A stretch of DNA of 64,000 bases, from contig NZ_PDFK01000005.1 of assembly GCF_002845985.1 (NCBI RefSeq), forward strand, positions 145,311 through 209,310, written 5' to 3'. Source of the DNA: Lysinibacillus fusiformis (GTDB lineage Bacteria; Bacillota; Bacilli; Bacillales_A; Planococcaceae). The notes beneath the pieces were generated by a model, which saw only the letters and a list, made by a program, of their open reading frames with translations, ran no database searches and was not told where the DNA came from. This document shows, in pieces, positions 9,076 through 18,503 of the stretch (its first letter is position 1; the number at the start of each line of letters is the position of its first letter). A program made the position numbers and the translations under genes.

Positions 9076-10536
9076 ATGACGAAAGAAGTTCGCGTTCGAT
9101 ACGCGCCATCTCCAACAGGTTTTTTACATATAGGTGGAGCGCGTACAGCATTATTCAATTATTTATATGCAAAACATCATAACGGTAAATTCATTGTACG
9201 TATTGAAGATACGGATATTGAACGTAATGTAGAGGGCGGAGAAGCATCTCAGCTAGATAACCTAAAATGGTTAGGTATTGAATATGATGAGTCCATTGAT
9301 ATTGGTGGACCTTATGCGCCTTATCGTCAAATGGAACGTCTTGATATTTATAAAGAGCACGCTGAGAAATTATTAGAACAAGGTGTCGCTTACAAATGTT
9401 TCTGCTCATCAGAAAAGCTTGAAGCATCACGTGAAGAACAAAAAGCAAGGGGTGTAGCGGCCCCTACTTATGATGGGACATGTCGTCACTTATCAGCAGA
9501 GGAAGTCGCAGCTAAAGAAGCAGCGGGCGAGCCATATACAATCCGTATGCGTGTTCCTGAAAATGTAACTTATGAGTTTGAAGATTTAGTTCGTGGACCA
9601 GTTACATTTGAATCTAAAGACATTGGTGATTGGGTACTTGTAAAAGCAAATGGTATTCCAACATATAACTATGCGGTTGTGCTAGACGATCACTTTATGG
9701 AAATCTCGCATGTTTTCCGTGGAGAAGAGCATTTATCGAATACGCCAAAACAAATGATGATTTTTGATGCATTTGGCTGGGAATATCCACGCTTCGGTCA
9801 TATGACATTAATTATTAATGAAAATCGTAAAAAGCTATCTAAACGTGATGAATCAATTATTCAATTTGTCACGCAATATAAAGATTTAGGATATCTTCCT
9901 GAAGCAATGTTCAACTTCTTTGCGCTACTTGGATGGTCTCCAGAAGGGGAAGAAGAGATCTTCTCGAAAGAAGAGTTTATTAAAATCTTTGATGAAAAAC
10001 GTCTTTCTAAATCACCATCTATGTTCGATAAGCAAAAGCTGACATGGATGAATAATCAATATATTAAAAAACTATCTTTAGAAGAAGTCGTAGCATTGTC
10101 TTTACCACACTTGCAAAAAGCAGAGCTATTACCTGAAGAACTTACGGCAGAGCAATATGCATGGGCGACGGATTTAATCGCACTTTATCACGATCAAATG
10201 AGCTTTGGGGCAGAGATTGTGGAGTTATCTAGCCTATTCTTTAACGACCATATTGAATATGATGAAGAAGCAAAAGAGGTTTTAGCGGGAGAGCAAGTGC
10301 CTGAAGTAATGGCAGCATTTAAAGCAGAGCTTGAGCAATTAGAAGAATTTACACCAGATGCAGTAAAAGCTGCTATTAAAGCTGTGCAAAAAGCAACAGG
10401 TCATAAAGGTAAAAATCTATTTATGCCAATTCGTGTTGTAACAACAGGTGAAACGCATGGACCAGAGTTACCAAATGCGATTTGTTTAATTGGTAAAGAG
10501 AAAACAATTGACCGCGTAGAAAAATTTGCCCAATAA
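9076..10536 (+). CDS. gltX: Glutamyl-tRNA synthetase
   Basis: A 486-residue class I synthetase that charges tRNA-Glu; in Firmicutes it usually also mis-charges tRNA-Gln for later amidation. The HIGH-type motif [11 protein letters not shown] ends near residue 21 and the KMSKS-type motif is KLSKR at 253-257. A Rossmann core is followed by an alpha-helical anticodon-binding half. Ribosome site AGGAGG at 9061-9066. It sits in its own unit, between the ispF terminator and the T-box promoter 12 bp after its stop. Confidence 0.97.
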   Translation: MTKEVRVRYAPSPTGFLHIGGARTALFNYLYAKHHNGKFIVRIEDTDIERNVEGGEASQLDNLKWLGIEYDESIDIGGPYAPYRQMERLDIYKEHAEKLLEQGVAYKCFCSSEKLEASREEQKARGVAAPTYDGTCRHLSAEEVAAKEAAGEPYTIRMRVPENVTYEFEDLVRGPVTFESKDIGDWVLVKANGIPTYNYAVVLDDHFMEISHVFRGEEHLSNTPKQMMIFDAFGWEYPRFGHMTLIINENRKKLSKRDESIIQFVTQYKDLGYLPEAMFNFFALLGWSPEGEEEIFSKEEFIKIFDEKRLSKSPSMFDKQKLTWMNNQYIKKLSLEEVVALSLPHLQKAELLPEELTAEQYAWATDLIALYHDQMSFGAEIVELSSLFFNDHIEYDEEAKEVLAGEQVPEVMAAFKAELEQLEEFTPDAVKAAIKAVQKATGHKGKNLFMPIRVVTTGETHGPELPNAICLIGKEKTIDRVEKFAQ

Positions 10537-10547
10537 AGAGAAATTTA

Positions 10548-10575
10548 TTGACAATCCATTCTTTCGTTGTAAAAT
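10548..10575 (+). promoter_or_regulatory. SigA-type promoter of the cysES T-box transcript
   Basis: TTGACA (10548-10553), a 16-bp spacer and TAAAAT (10570-10575). It begins 12 bp after gltX stops and drives the T-box leader. Confidence 0.8.
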
Positions 10576-10584
10576 GTATTTACA

Positions 10585-10847
10585 TTGAAAAAGCGTTGAT
10601 AAGGAGAAGTAAGTGGCGCATGCTCTTAAGAGAGGACCATCACCGGCTGAAAGTGGTCTGAGCCCAGGCAAAACTGAAATGCACCTTTGAGCATAGAGCT
10701 GAACTATAGTAGGCTTTATCGAGTCGTTCCCGTTAAAGAACGTCCAGAGTGGAAGGCATCTTTGCCTTCAAACAGAGTGGAACCACGCATTTTAAGCGTC
10801 TCTGTCATTCCCTTTTGGGGATGATAGGGGCGCTTTTTATTTTTTAG
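10585..10847 (+). promoter_or_regulatory. T-box riboswitch, cysteine type
   Basis: A 5' leader that senses uncharged tRNA-Cys. The conserved T-box AGAGTGGAACCACGC lies at 10774-10788. Stem I opens near 10590, and its specifier loop GAAATGCA holds TGC (10680-10682), a cysteine codon. A strong terminator follows (about 10795-10845): AGCG...TCATTCCC tttt GGGGATGA...GCGCT and a T-rich run. The downstream genes cysE and cysS, cysteine biosynthesis and charging, agree with the specifier. Confidence 0.95.
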
Positions 10848-11003
10848 AAAAAGGCAATGATGCAGGCTTCATTAATTTACAAGGAGGCGTCAATACCACA
10901 TCATCTACGCAGGGAATCTGAAGGAAATTGGCAATTGCTATCGTTTTAGTGTGTAGGATTTCAAAGGATTTGAGCAAGACCAACATGAAAAGGGGGAGTT
11001 TTT

Positions 11004-11654
11004 GTGTTTAAAAGAATGAAGGAAGATGTGGAAACAATTTTTGAGAATGATCCAGCAGCGCGTAGTGTATTTGAAGTGGTGTTAACCTATTCTGGTTTGC
11101 ATGCGACATGGGCGCATCGAGTGGCGCATTGGTTCTTTAAAAGACGTTTTTATTTTATAGCTCGTGCCATTTCGCAAATTAGCCGTTTCTTTACGGGGAT
11201 TGAAATTCACCCAGGTGCAAAAATTGGTCGTCGTTTCTTTATAGACCATGGTATGGGTGTTGTCATTGGTGAAACATGTGAAATTGGTAATAATGTTACT
11301 TTATATCAAGGTGTAACATTAGGTGGTACAGGGAAAGAAAAAGGAAAACGACACCCTACGTTAGAGGACAATGTGCTTGTTGCAACGGGCGCGAAAGTAT
11401 TAGGCTCTATCACAATTGGTGAGAATAGTAAAATTGGTGCGGGATCAGTTGTTTTAAAAGAAGTACCGCCAAACGCTACAGTTGTCGGTATTCCTGGTAA
11501 AATAGTAATTAAGGATGGAGTTCGTCTAGAGAAAAAACTAGATCATCAAAATATACCTGATCCTGTGGAAGAACGTTGTCAAGTTTTCGAGAAGCAAATC
11601 ACTGAATTGCAGCAGGAAATCGAACGCTTACAAAAGGAGAGAGAAACACAATGA
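11004..11654 (+). CDS. cysE: CysE, serine O-acetyltransferase
   Basis: Makes O-acetylserine, the carbon skeleton for cysteine, from serine and acetyl-CoA. The 216-residue protein has the short N-terminal helical domain of the Gram-positive type and a left-handed beta-helix of hexapeptide repeats (about residues 65-160) containing [11 protein letters not shown] and [14 protein letters not shown] charged coiled tail ends the protein. GTG 11004 is preceded by AGGGGGAG (10991-10998). It is controlled by the cysteine T-box and overlaps cysS by 4 bp (ATGA). Confidence 0.95.
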   Translation: MFKRMKEDVETIFENDPAARSVFEVVLTYSGLHATWAHRVAHWFFKRRFYFIARAISQISRFFTGIEIHPGAKIGRRFFIDHGMGVVIGETCEIGNNVTLYQGVTLGGTGKEKGKRHPTLEDNVLVATGAKVLGSITIGENSKIGAGSVVLKEVPPNATVVGIPGKIVIKDGVRLEKKLDHQNIPDPVEERCQVFEKQITELQQEIERLQKERETQ

Positions 11655-13051
11655 GTATTCAAATATTTAACTCATTAACAAGACAAAAGGAAACCTTCGT
11701 ACCGCTAGAAGAAGGAAAAGTTAAAATGTATGTCTGCGGTCCGACTGTTTATAACTATATCCATATTGGAAATTCACGTCCTGTCATTGTGTATGATACA
11801 GTTCGCCGTTATTTTCAATATAAAGGCTATGATGTAAAATTCGTATCCAATTTTACGGATGTAGACGATAAAATCATTAAGGCAGCAAATGAGTTAGGCG
11901 AAGAAGTGCATGAATTAACAGAGCGCTTTATTGCTGCGTACTTCGAGGATGTTACAGCACTAGGGTGCAAAAAAGCGGATGTTCATCCACGTGTAACAGA
12001 GCATATGGACGATATCATTCAATTTATTCAAGTATTAATTGATAAAGGCTATGCTTATGAATCTGCTGGGGATGTGTATTATCGCACACGTAAGTTTGAT
12101 GGCTATGGTAAATTATCGCATCAATCAGTAGACGATTTAAAAATCGGTGCTCGTATTGAAGCAGGCGAGAAAAAAGATGATGCATTAGATTTTGCTTTAT
12201 GGAAAGCTGCGAAGCCGGGTGAGATATTCTGGGAAAGTCCATGGGGAGATGGTCGTCCAGGCTGGCATATTGAATGTTCTGTAATGGCTCGTGAGCATTT
12301 AGGAGATACTATTGATATTCATGCTGGTGGGCAAGATTTAACTTTCCCTCACCATGAAAATGAAATTGCTCAATCAGAAGCACATAACGATAAAACATTT
12401 GCACGTTATTGGATGCATAACGGGTATATTAATATCGATAATGAAAAGATGTCTAAATCTCTTGGCAATTTCATTCTTGTTAATGATATTCGTAAACAAA
12501 TTGATCCACAGATACTACGTTTCTTTATGCTATCGGTTCATTATCGTCACCCAATTAACTTTGCTAAAGATTTAGTAGAAGCTGCTGCAACGGGCTTAGA
12601 ACGCATTCGTACAGCTTACAATAATGTGAAGCATCGTCTTACAACTACAGCAAGCTTAGGTGATCACTCGGAAGAATGGCTGAGCAAAATTGCTGAACAA
12701 AAAGCACAGTTTGAAGAGGCAATGGATGATGACTTTAATACTGCAAACGCTATTTCAGTATTATTCGAGGTAGCACGTATTGCTAATATTTACTTAAATG
12801 AAGCAAATACTTGCAAAAAAGTTTTAGAAACATTTATGGAAACTTTTGAAGTAGTAGGCGACGTCTTAGGTATTGAATTTGTAAAAGAAGAAGAGCTATT
12901 AGACGAAGAAATTGAAGCATTGCTACAAGAGCGCGTAGAGGCACGTAAAAACCGTGACTTTGCTCGTTCTGATGAGATCCGTGACCATTTGCAAGCCCAG
13001 GGTATCATTTTAGAAGATACACGACAAGGAACTAGATGGAAACGAGGGTAA
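11651..13051 (+). CDS. cysS: Cysteinyl-tRNA synthetase
   Basis: A 466-residue class I synthetase. The N-terminal [17 protein letters not shown] carries the first zinc-ligand cysteine and the HIGH-like motif. KMSKS lies at 266-270. ECSVMA and [11 protein letters not shown] supply the remaining zinc ligands of the catalytic centre. The DALR anticodon domain follows. It is translationally coupled to cysE upstream and overlaps mrnC downstream by 16 bp. Confidence 0.97.
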   Translation: MSIQIFNSLTRQKETFVPLEEGKVKMYVCGPTVYNYIHIGNSRPVIVYDTVRRYFQYKGYDVKFVSNFTDVDDKIIKAANELGEEVHELTERFIAAYFEDVTALGCKKADVHPRVTEHMDDIIQFIQVLIDKGYAYESAGDVYYRTRKFDGYGKLSHQSVDDLKIGARIEAGEKKDDALDFALWKAAKPGEIFWESPWGDGRPGWHIECSVMAREHLGDTIDIHAGGQDLTFPHHENEIAQSEAHNDKTFARYWMHNGYINIDNEKMSKSLGNFILVNDIRKQIDPQILRFFMLSVHYRHPINFAKDLVEAAATGLERIRTAYNNVKHRLTTTASLGDHSEEWLSKIAEQKAQFEEAMDDDFNTANAISVLFEVARIANIYLNEANTCKKVLETFMETFEVVGDVLGIEFVKEEELLDEEIEALLQERVEARKNRDFARSDEIRDHLQAQGIILEDTRQGTRWKRG

Positions 13052-13476
13052 TAAAGTTGGATAAACTTCGCAATGAAGATGTTAAGCAATTAAATGCGCT
13101 GGCATTAGCCTATATGGGGGATGCCGTATTAGAACAAAAAATACGTGAGCATTTGCTACGTTCTGGCCGTGTTAAGCCGAATACGCTGCATCGAGAGGCA
13201 ACTCGTTATGTTTCAGCAAAAGCGCAATCTAAGATCGTTCATCGCATGATGGATGAAAATTATTTAACAGAGGAGGAATTGGCTGTGTTCCGTCGTGGAC
13301 GCAATGCCAAATCCGGCTCTGTACCAAAAAATACAGATGTCCAAACCTATCGTAATAGCTCAGGCTTTGAGGCAGTGCTTGGTAGTTTATATTTATTAAA
13401 TGAACTAGAACGCGTGTATGAAATCATTGCATATGCTATTCAAATAATCGAGGAATCAAAGGGAGTGTCTAAATAA
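13036..13476 (+). CDS. mrnC: Mini-RNase III (23S rRNA maturation)
   Basis: A dimeric RNase III catalytic domain without the double-stranded-RNA-binding domain (146 aa); it trims the ends of 23S rRNA precursor with help from ribosomal protein L3. Visible motifs are [12 protein letters not shown] and [28 protein letters not shown], typical of the family. ATG 13036 has AAGGA 5 bp upstream, but an in-frame TTG at 13057 after GAGGG gives an N-terminus more like the B. subtilis protein, so the start is uncertain. It overlaps the end of cysS. Confidence 0.92.
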   Translation: METRVIKLDKLRNEDVKQLNALALAYMGDAVLEQKIREHLLRSGRVKPNTLHREATRYVSAKAQSKIVHRMMDENYLTEEELAVFRRGRNAKSGSVPKNTDVQTYRNSSGFEAVLGSLYLLNELERVYEIIAYAIQIIEESKGVSK

Positions 13477-14228
13477 TGGCAGAACAAAATGGTGAAATTA
13501 TTGCCGGTAAAAACCCAGTGTTAGAAGCACTTCGTTCAGGCCGCGATATGAATAAAGTATGGATTGCAGAAGGTGTCAAAAAATCTGGTGTGAATGAATT
13601 GCTAGATTTAGCCCGAGAACGTGGTGTAATAGTTCAGTTTGTCCCAAAAAAGAAAGTCGATCAATTATCGAGTGCTAATCATCAAGGAATTGTTGCATCT
13701 GTTGCCGCTTATAAGTATGCTGAACTTGAGGATTTATTTGCAGCTGCAGCCAATAAACAGGAAGATCCTTTTTTCCTAATTTTAGACGAGCTAGAGGATC
13801 CTCATAATCTAGGGTCTATTATGCGAACGGCTGATGCTATCGGAGCACATGGTATTATTATTCCAAAGCGTCGATCTGTTAGTTTAACAGCTGTAGTGGC
13901 AAAAGCATCCACAGGTGCTATTGAACATGTTCCAGTTGTACGTGTGAACAATCTTGCTCAAACGGTTGATGAACTAAAAGAACGAGGTGTATGGATCGCT
14001 GGTACAGATGCGAAGGGCTCAGTGGATTATCGAAAAATGGATGCCACATTACCGTTAGCCATCATTATTGGCAGTGAGGGCAAGGGAATGGGTCGTTTAT
14101 TAAAAGAAAAATGCGATTTTTTATATCACTTACCAATGGTTGGGCATGTTACATCATTAAACGCATCAGTTGCTGCAGCGCTTTTAATGTATGAAGTGTA
14201 TCGTAAACGTCAAGAAGCGAATGAGTAA
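13476..14228 (+). CDS. rlmB: RlmB/TrmH-family 23S rRNA 2'-O-methyltransferase
   Basis: A SPOUT-class methyltransferase (250 aa) with an N-terminal substrate-binding domain (about 1-80) and the knotted SAM-binding domain. Motifs ELEDPHNLGSIMRTADAIGAHG, IGSEGKGMGRLL and LNASVAAALLMYEV are all visible. It is the YacO orthologue by position; the exact methylated nucleotide is inferred from the family. The start overlaps the mrnC stop by one base and rae1 follows after 2 bp. Confidence 0.92.
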   Translation: MAEQNGEIIAGKNPVLEALRSGRDMNKVWIAEGVKKSGVNELLDLARERGVIVQFVPKKKVDQLSSANHQGIVASVAAYKYAELEDLFAAAANKQEDPFFLILDELEDPHNLGSIMRTADAIGAHGIIIPKRRSVSLTAVVAKASTGAIEHVPVVRVNNLAQTVDELKERGVWIAGTDAKGSVDYRKMDATLPLAIIIGSEGKGMGRLLKEKCDFLYHLPMVGHVTSLNASVAAALLMYEVYRKRQEANE

Positions 14229-14230
14229 CA

Positions 14231-14743
14231 ATGAAAAACATTTTGCTTGTTGATGGCTATAATATGATTGGATCTTGGAAAGAGCTGCGGCCATTGCGTG
14301 ATACAAATTTTGAGGATGCGCGCAGAAAGCTGATAGAAGTTATGGCTGAATATAAAGCGGCTATGGACTGGCGCGTAATTATTGTTTTTGACGCACATCT
14401 TGTACCAGGAGTTGAGCAATCTTATATAGAAAATGGTGTAGAAGTCATTTATACCCGTAAAAATGAAACGGCAGATGAACGAATAGAAAAAATGACGCGT
14501 GAACTAAAGGCTAGAAATGTACAGATACATGTAGCAACGTCCGATATGGCAGAGCAAAGCGTTATCTTTGGTAATGGTGCTCTAAGGAAATCGGCTAGAG
14601 AGCTAGAAATTGATACAAGCATTATCCAACATAAAATTTCACATGACGTGAGGCGCAAACAAGAAAGCAAGCCGCCTTCTCGTATAGAATTAAAGCCAGA
14701 TGTTGCACTTGCTTTTGAAAAATGGCGACGAGGATTGAAATGA
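14231..14743 (+). CDS. rae1: Rae1 (YacP), ribosome-associated mRNA endonuclease
   Basis: A 170-residue NYN/PIN-like nuclease. In B. subtilis it enters the ribosomal A site and cuts specific mRNAs during translation. The N-terminal LLVDGYNMIGSW and the downstream VFDAHLVPG and ATSDMAEQ segments hold the acidic residues of the fold. The C-terminus is basic, as expected for ribosome contact. It lies 2 bp after rlmB and closes this operon just before the sigH promoter. Confidence 0.92.
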   Translation: MKNILLVDGYNMIGSWKELRPLRDTNFEDARRKLIEVMAEYKAAMDWRVIIVFDAHLVPGVEQSYIENGVEVIYTRKNETADERIEKMTRELKARNVQIHVATSDMAEQSVIFGNGALRKSARELEIDTSIIQHKISHDVRRKQESKPPSRIELKPDVALAFEKWRRGLK

Positions 14744-14747
14744 TAGA

Positions 14748-14777
14748 TTGACGCATATTTTCCAATTCCGTTATACT
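14748..14777 (+). promoter_or_regulatory. SigA-type promoter of sigH
   Basis: TTGACG (14748-14753), an 18-bp spacer and TATACT (14772-14777) lie between rae1 and sigH. Confidence 0.75.
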
Positions 14778-14811
14778 GTTCCTAATTATCTGTTGTGGCT
14801 GAGGTGATACC

Positions 14812-15459
14812 ATGTTTAAAAATAGCATTGTACAAGTGACACAAGATTTTGAACGATTCAATGATGAAGAACTTATTGAAATGGTGCATCAAGGTAATAC
14901 AGATGCGTTGGATTACTTAATTACGAAATACCGTTTGTTAGTAAGAGCAAAGGCAAGGTCCTATTTCTTAATTGGAGCAGATAAGGAAGACATCGTGCAA
15001 GAGGGTATGATCGGTTTATATAAAGCGATTCGTGATTTTAAAGGCGATAAACTGGCTTCTTTTAGGGCTTTTGCAGAGCTGTGTATTACAAGGCAGATCA
15101 TCACGGCGATTAAAACAGCTACTAGGCAAAAGCATATTCCACTAAACTCCTATATCTCTTTGGACAAGCCTATATTTGATGAAGAGTCAGACCGAACGCT
15201 AATGGATGTGCTAACAGGTGCTATTATGGACGATCCAGAAGAATTGATGATTCATAGAGAAGAGTTCGGCTATTTAGAAGAAAAAATGAGTGAGATTTTA
15301 AGTGAATTAGAACTACAAGTTTTAGCTTTATATTTAGATGGTCAGTCTTATCATGAAATTTCTGAGAAATTAAATCGCCATGTGAAATCGATTGATAATG
15401 CATTGCAGCGGGTCAAGCGTAAATTAGAGCGACATTTGGTCCTTGAGGAAATGTCTTAG
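14812..15459 (+). CDS. sigH: SigH (Spo0H), stationary-phase and early sporulation sigma factor
   Basis: A 215-residue sigma-70 family factor directing RNA polymerase to early sporulation and competence genes. Region 2 contains the core-binding and -10-recognition helices (DKEDIVQEGMIGLYKAIRDF, about residues 60-80) and region 4 the -35 helix-turn-helix (YHEISEKLNRHVKSIDNAL). GAGGTGAT precedes ATG 14812. Its position between rae1 and rpmG is the same as in B. subtilis and marks the organism as a spore former. Confidence 0.96.
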   Translation: MFKNSIVQVTQDFERFNDEELIEMVHQGNTDALDYLITKYRLLVRAKARSYFLIGADKEDIVQEGMIGLYKAIRDFKGDKLASFRAFAELCITRQIITAIKTATRQKHIPLNSYISLDKPIFDEESDRTLMDVLTGAIMDDPEELMIHREEFGYLEEKMSEILSELELQVLALYLDGQSYHEISEKLNRHVKSIDNALQRVKRKLERHLVLEEMS

Positions 15460-15481
15460 TCCATATAGGCCTTTATTGACA

Positions 15482-15510
15482 TTGACAAATATAGGTGTTA
15501 GTCTTAAAAA
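15482..15510 (+). promoter_or_regulatory. Likely promoter of rpmG-secE
   Basis: Two tandem TTGACA hexamers (15476-15481 and 15482-15487) are followed by TAAAAA at 15505-15510, 17 bp from the second. The -35 match is perfect; the -10 is weaker. Confidence 0.55.
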
Positions 15511-15536
15511 GACAAAGTGCCGAAAAAGGTGAGTAT

Positions 15537-15683
15537 ATGGCAAAAAAAGTCGTGCTAAATTGCGAGAAATGCGGGTCGAGAAATTACACGTTCCCAGCTA
15601 AAGAAGGTTCAACTGTACGTCTCGAATTAAAGAAATTTTGCTCGCATTGCAATGAACATACAATGCATAAACAAACGCTATAA
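15537..15683 (+). CDS. rpmG: 50S ribosomal protein L33 (zinc form)
   Basis: A 48-residue protein near the ribosomal exit site. Two CxxC pairs (CEKC, CSHC) mark the zinc-containing C+ type. ATG 15537 follows AAGGTGAG (15525-15532). The frame can be opened to 15495, but that would add 14 codons that relatives lack. It precedes secE, as in other Firmicutes. Confidence 0.92.
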   Translation: MAKKVVLNCEKCGSRNYTFPAKEGSTVRLELKKFCSHCNEHTMHKQTL

Positions 15684-15731
15684 AATGATATGTAAATAGA
15701 CAGATATGATTGATTCGGAGGTTAAGCTAGA

Positions 15732-15917
15732 ATGGGCAAGATCAAAGGCTTTTTAAGTGATGTAATGTCTGAAATGCGCAAAACAAGCTGGCCAAAAAGT
15801 AAAGAACTAACGAAATATACAGTCGTTGTAATTTCAACTGTTGTCATTATGGCTTTATTTTTTGTATTAGTTGACTTAGGTGTTTCATCATTATTCCGCT
15901 GGTACTTAGATTTATAA
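15732..15917 (+). CDS. secE: SecE, preprotein translocase subunit
   Basis: A 61-residue single-span protein of the SecYEG channel. A short cytoplasmic amphipathic helix (SEMRKTSWPKSKELTKY) precedes one transmembrane segment (about residues 33-55). Length fits the Gram-positive short form. A terminator follows, separating it from nusG. Confidence 0.95.
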   Translation: MGKIKGFLSDVMSEMRKTSWPKSKELTKYTVVVISTVVIMALFFVLVDLGVSSLFRWYLDL

Positions 15918-15944
15918 TTTAGTAAATAGCATATTTTTGAAATA

Positions 15945-15972
15945 GCCCGTCCATTGTAATAACGGGTTTTTT
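15945..15972 (+). terminator. Intrinsic terminator between secE and nusG
   Basis: CCCGT (15946-15950) pairs with ACGGG (15962-15966), followed by TTTTTTCG. It would uncouple nusG from rpmG-secE. Confidence 0.7.
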
Positions 15973-16266
15973 CGTTTGTTTTATCTTCATTCAGCAGAAA
16001 ACTTTATCTATTGGTTTGACGACATGGTGAAGTGAAGGTCAGTAAAATACGCTCATGATGATAAGGATGCTACTAGGAGAGTATGATAGTAGTGATTGAT
16101 GACTATGCTAGTTTCGGTATATATCATCGGGCTTTCGCTGGCTATTAGCGAAAGCTATATTTTTCTAATGAGATGTTTGTGAAAAGAGTAAGAATGCGTT
16201 TAGCATATCGCGATTCATTTTCACTTTTATTTGTAAGGGAGGGACGGACGAGGAGTCCTAGTAGTT
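15973..16266 (+). promoter_or_regulatory. Unclassified nusG leader with a second terminator-like hairpin
   Basis: No gene is seen here. TTGACG at 16016-16021 is a possible -35 but the nearest good -10 (TAAAAT, 16043-16048) is 21 bp away. CTACTA/TAGTAG around 16070-16093 can pair. GCTTTCGCT (16131-16139) pairs perfectly with AGCGAAAGC (16147-16155), followed by TATATTTTTCT, which looks like an attenuator ahead of nusG. Gene-proximal bases hold GGGAGGG and GAGGAG ribosome-site-like runs. Confidence 0.5.
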
Positions 16267-16800
16267 ATGGAGAAAAATTGGTATGTTGTTCATACGTATT
16301 CAGGGTATGAAAACCGTGTAAAAGCAAACCTAGAAAAACGTGTAGAAACAATGGGAATGCAAGATAAAATCTTCCGTGTAATTGTTCCTGAGCACGAGGA
16401 AACAGAAATGAAAGATGGGAAAAAGCGCACGATGATGCGTAAAGTTTTCCCTGGTTATGTGTTAGTTGAGTTAATTATGACAGACGATTCTTGGTATGTA
16501 GTACGAAATACGCCAGGCGTTACTGGCTTTATCGGCTCATCAGGTGGAGGAGCAAAACCAACACCTTTACTACCAGAGGAAGCAGATCGTCTACTACAAC
16601 AAATGGGTATGACTGATAAGGTTGTAGAAGTTGATATAACTGTTGGTGAGGCTGTTGAAGTATTAGAAGGGCCGTTCGCTCATTTCCAAGGGCGTGTTGA
16701 GGAAATTGACACGGAAAAAGGAAAAATAAAAGTGTCGGTTGATATGTTTGGTCGCGAAACAATTATGGAGCTAGATTTCGAACAAATTCAAAAATTATAG
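16267..16800 (+). CDS. nusG: NusG, transcription elongation and pausing factor
   Basis: A 177-residue protein with the NGN domain (about 1-115, WYVVHTYSGYENRV at the start and MRKVFPGYVLVE) that contacts RNA polymerase, then a KOW domain (about 125-177). In Firmicutes it promotes sequence-specific pausing. It is separated from secE by 349 bp holding two terminator-like hairpins, and from rplK by 230 bp. Confidence 0.97.
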   Translation: MEKNWYVVHTYSGYENRVKANLEKRVETMGMQDKIFRVIVPEHEETEMKDGKKRTMMRKVFPGYVLVELIMTDDSWYVVRNTPGVTGFIGSSGGGAKPTPLLPEEADRLLQQMGMTDKVVEVDITVGEAVEVLEGPFAHFQGRVEEIDTEKGKIKVSVDMFGRETIMELDFEQIQKL

Positions 16801-17030
16801 TTCCAGTAATTGATCTATGACATGTCAATTGGTAGATGTTTCGCAGATTTTGTTAATTACTACTTGCTTAAAAAAATTAAAAGTGGTATCATTTCATAGG
16901 TCAGACTGTCATACTTTTAGTTGACGTCTGTATTGATAATTTTAATGTTATCGGCACTTAGCTGACAGACAGATATTGAGTGGGAGGGGCAACCCAATTA
17001 CCACATCACGGACTTAAGGAGGTGTGTCTC
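16801..17030 (+). promoter_or_regulatory. Upstream region of rplK with possible promoter and hairpin
   Basis: TTGACG (16921-16926) is a good -35, but the -10 is ambiguous (TTTAAT or TGTTAT, both poorly spaced). GTCTGT (about 16926) can pair with ACAGAC (about 16964), so a structured 5' leader for rplK-rplA is likely. I could not match it to a defined L1- or L11-binding site. Confidence 0.35.
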
Positions 17031-17456
17031 GTGGCTAAAAAAGTTATTAAAGTTGTAAAACTTCAAATCCCTGCTGGTAAAGCTAACCCAGCTCCACCGG
17101 TTGGTCCTGCATTAGGTCAAGCGGGTGTGAACATCATGGGATTCTGTAAAGAATTCAATGCGCGTACTGCTGATCAAGCTGGTCTTATTATTCCAGTTGA
17201 AATTTCAGTATTCGAGGACCGTTCTTTCACTTTCATTACAAAAACTCCACCTGCAGCAGTGTTACTTAAAGTAGCAGCTGGTATCCAATCAGGATCTGGT
17301 GAACCAAATCGTAAAAAAGTGGCAACGGTTAAGCGTGATAAAGTTCGCGAAATCGCTGAAACTAAAATGCCAGACCTTAACGCTGCTTCAGTGGAAGCTG
17401 CTATGTTAATGGTTGAAGGTACTGCACGAAGCATGGGTATTGTTATCGAAGACTAA
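17031..17456 (+). CDS. rplK: 50S ribosomal protein L11
   Basis: A 141-residue protein of the GTPase-associated centre that contacts elongation factors and the RelA sensing site. The N-terminal [26 protein letters not shown] and the RNA-binding C-terminal KMPDLNA segment are typical. GTG 17031 follows AAGGAGGTG (17016-17024). The frame is open to 16980, but that 17-codon extension is not family-like. Confidence 0.96.
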
Positions 17457-17485
17457 TCCCATTTACTTGATGTTTTGTTTTTTGG

Positions 17486-17520
17486 AAGGTTGCGAAGTTT
17501 CTTTGTGAACACGCAACCTT
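17486..17520 (+). repeat. Perfect 9-bp hairpin between rplK and rplA
   Basis: AAGGTTGCG (17486-17494) and CGCAACCTT (17512-17520) pair perfectly around a 17-nt loop. The following TATTCG is not a convincing T run, so it may be a processing site, partial attenuator or protein-binding site rather than a terminator. Confidence 0.6.
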
Positions 17521-17572
17521 TATTCGTGGGAGGTAAAATCCGCTATAACCACAATCAAGGAGGAAATATATA

Positions 17573-18271
17573 ATGGCTAAAAAAGGTAAAAAACTGCAAG
17601 ATGCAGTAAAATTAATTGATCGTAACTCACTATATAGTGCACAAGAAGCAATCGAACTTGCTCAAAAAACTAGCACAGTTAACTTCGACGCTACTGTAGA
17701 AGTTGCTTTCCGTCTAGGTATTGATACTCGTAAAAACGACCAACAAATCCGTGGTGCAGTAGTGCTACCAAACGGTACTGGTAAAACTCAACGTGTATTA
17801 GTATTCGCAAAAGGTGAGAAACTTAAAGAAGCTGAAGCAGCTGGTGCTGACTATGTAGGCGATGCAGAATACATCCAAAAAATCCAACAAGGTTGGTTTG
17901 ATTTCGATGTAATCGTAGCAACTCCTGACATGATGGGCGAAGTTGGTAAACTTGGTCGTGTATTAGGACCTAAAGGTTTAATGCCAAACCCTAAAACTGG
18001 TACAGTTACTTTCGATGTAACAAAAGCGATCGAAGAAATCAAAGCTGGTAAAGTAGAATACCGTGCTGATAAAGCTGGTATCATCCACGCTCCTATCGGT
18101 AAAGTTTCTTTCTCAGCAGAAAAATTAGTAGAAAACTTCTTAGCTGTTTTTGATGTAGTGCAAAAAGCAAAACCTGCTGCAGCTAAAGGTACTTACATGA
18201 AATCTGTAAATGTTACAACTACAATGGGCCCAGCTATTAAAGTTGACGCTTCTAACGTAGTAGTAAAATAA
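17573..18271 (+). CDS. rplA: 50S ribosomal protein L1
   Basis: A 232-residue protein of the mobile L1 stalk that helps release deacylated tRNA from the E site; in many bacteria it also represses its own mRNA. The central [19 protein letters not shown] signature is present. Strong site AAGGAGGAAA precedes ATG 17573. Length is normal. Confidence 0.96.
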   Translation: MAKKGKKLQDAVKLIDRNSLYSAQEAIELAQKTSTVNFDATVEVAFRLGIDTRKNDQQIRGAVVLPNGTGKTQRVLVFAKGEKLKEAEAAGADYVGDAEYIQKIQQGWFDFDVIVATPDMMGEVGKLGRVLGPKGLMPNPKTGTVTFDVTKAIEEIKAGKVEYRADKAGIIHAPIGKVSFSAEKLVENFLAVFDVVQKAKPAAAKGTYMKSVNVTTTMGPAIKVDASNVVVK

Positions 18272-18285
18272 TTTATATATATGTG

Positions 18286-18314
18286 TTGACGACAGTGAGT
18301 ATACATGATATTAT
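18286..18314 (+). promoter_or_regulatory. SigA-type promoter of rplJ-rplL
   Basis: TTGACG (18286-18291), exactly 17 bp, then TATTAT (18309-18314). It starts 15 bp after rplA and drives the L10 leader. Confidence 0.85.
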
Positions 18315-18329
18315 AGTTGCTGTTGTGAA

Positions 18330-18466
18330 TTATCCATTTGTACCGTAGACAGTAGGGGTGACTTGTCACTTAATGATCCTACCGAGGACATCGGAATTCA
18401 GATTCTTATTTTAAAGATGATGACTTTCAGCCTCTGCGTCTATTTGACCCAGAGGCTTTTCTTTTG
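18330..18466 (+). promoter_or_regulatory. L10 (rplJL) ribosomal protein leader with attenuator
   Basis: The untranslated leader contains the stretch around GACAGTAGGGGTGACTTG and CCTACCGAGGACATCGG, resembling the Firmicute rplJ-leader family that binds L10(L12)4. It ends in a clear terminator: AGCCTCTG (18429-18436) pairs with CAGAGGCT (18450-18457), then TTTTCTTTT. The layout implies that excess L10 complex favours premature termination. Confidence 0.8.
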
Positions 18467-18503
18467 TCGGTATAAATGACCCATTCTAATAGGAGGTGTC
18501 ATC

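Noticed and set aside
15476..15487. Tandem TTGACATTGACA as a repeat element
   Set aside because: Only two copies of a -35 hexamer; best read as overlapping promoter elements.
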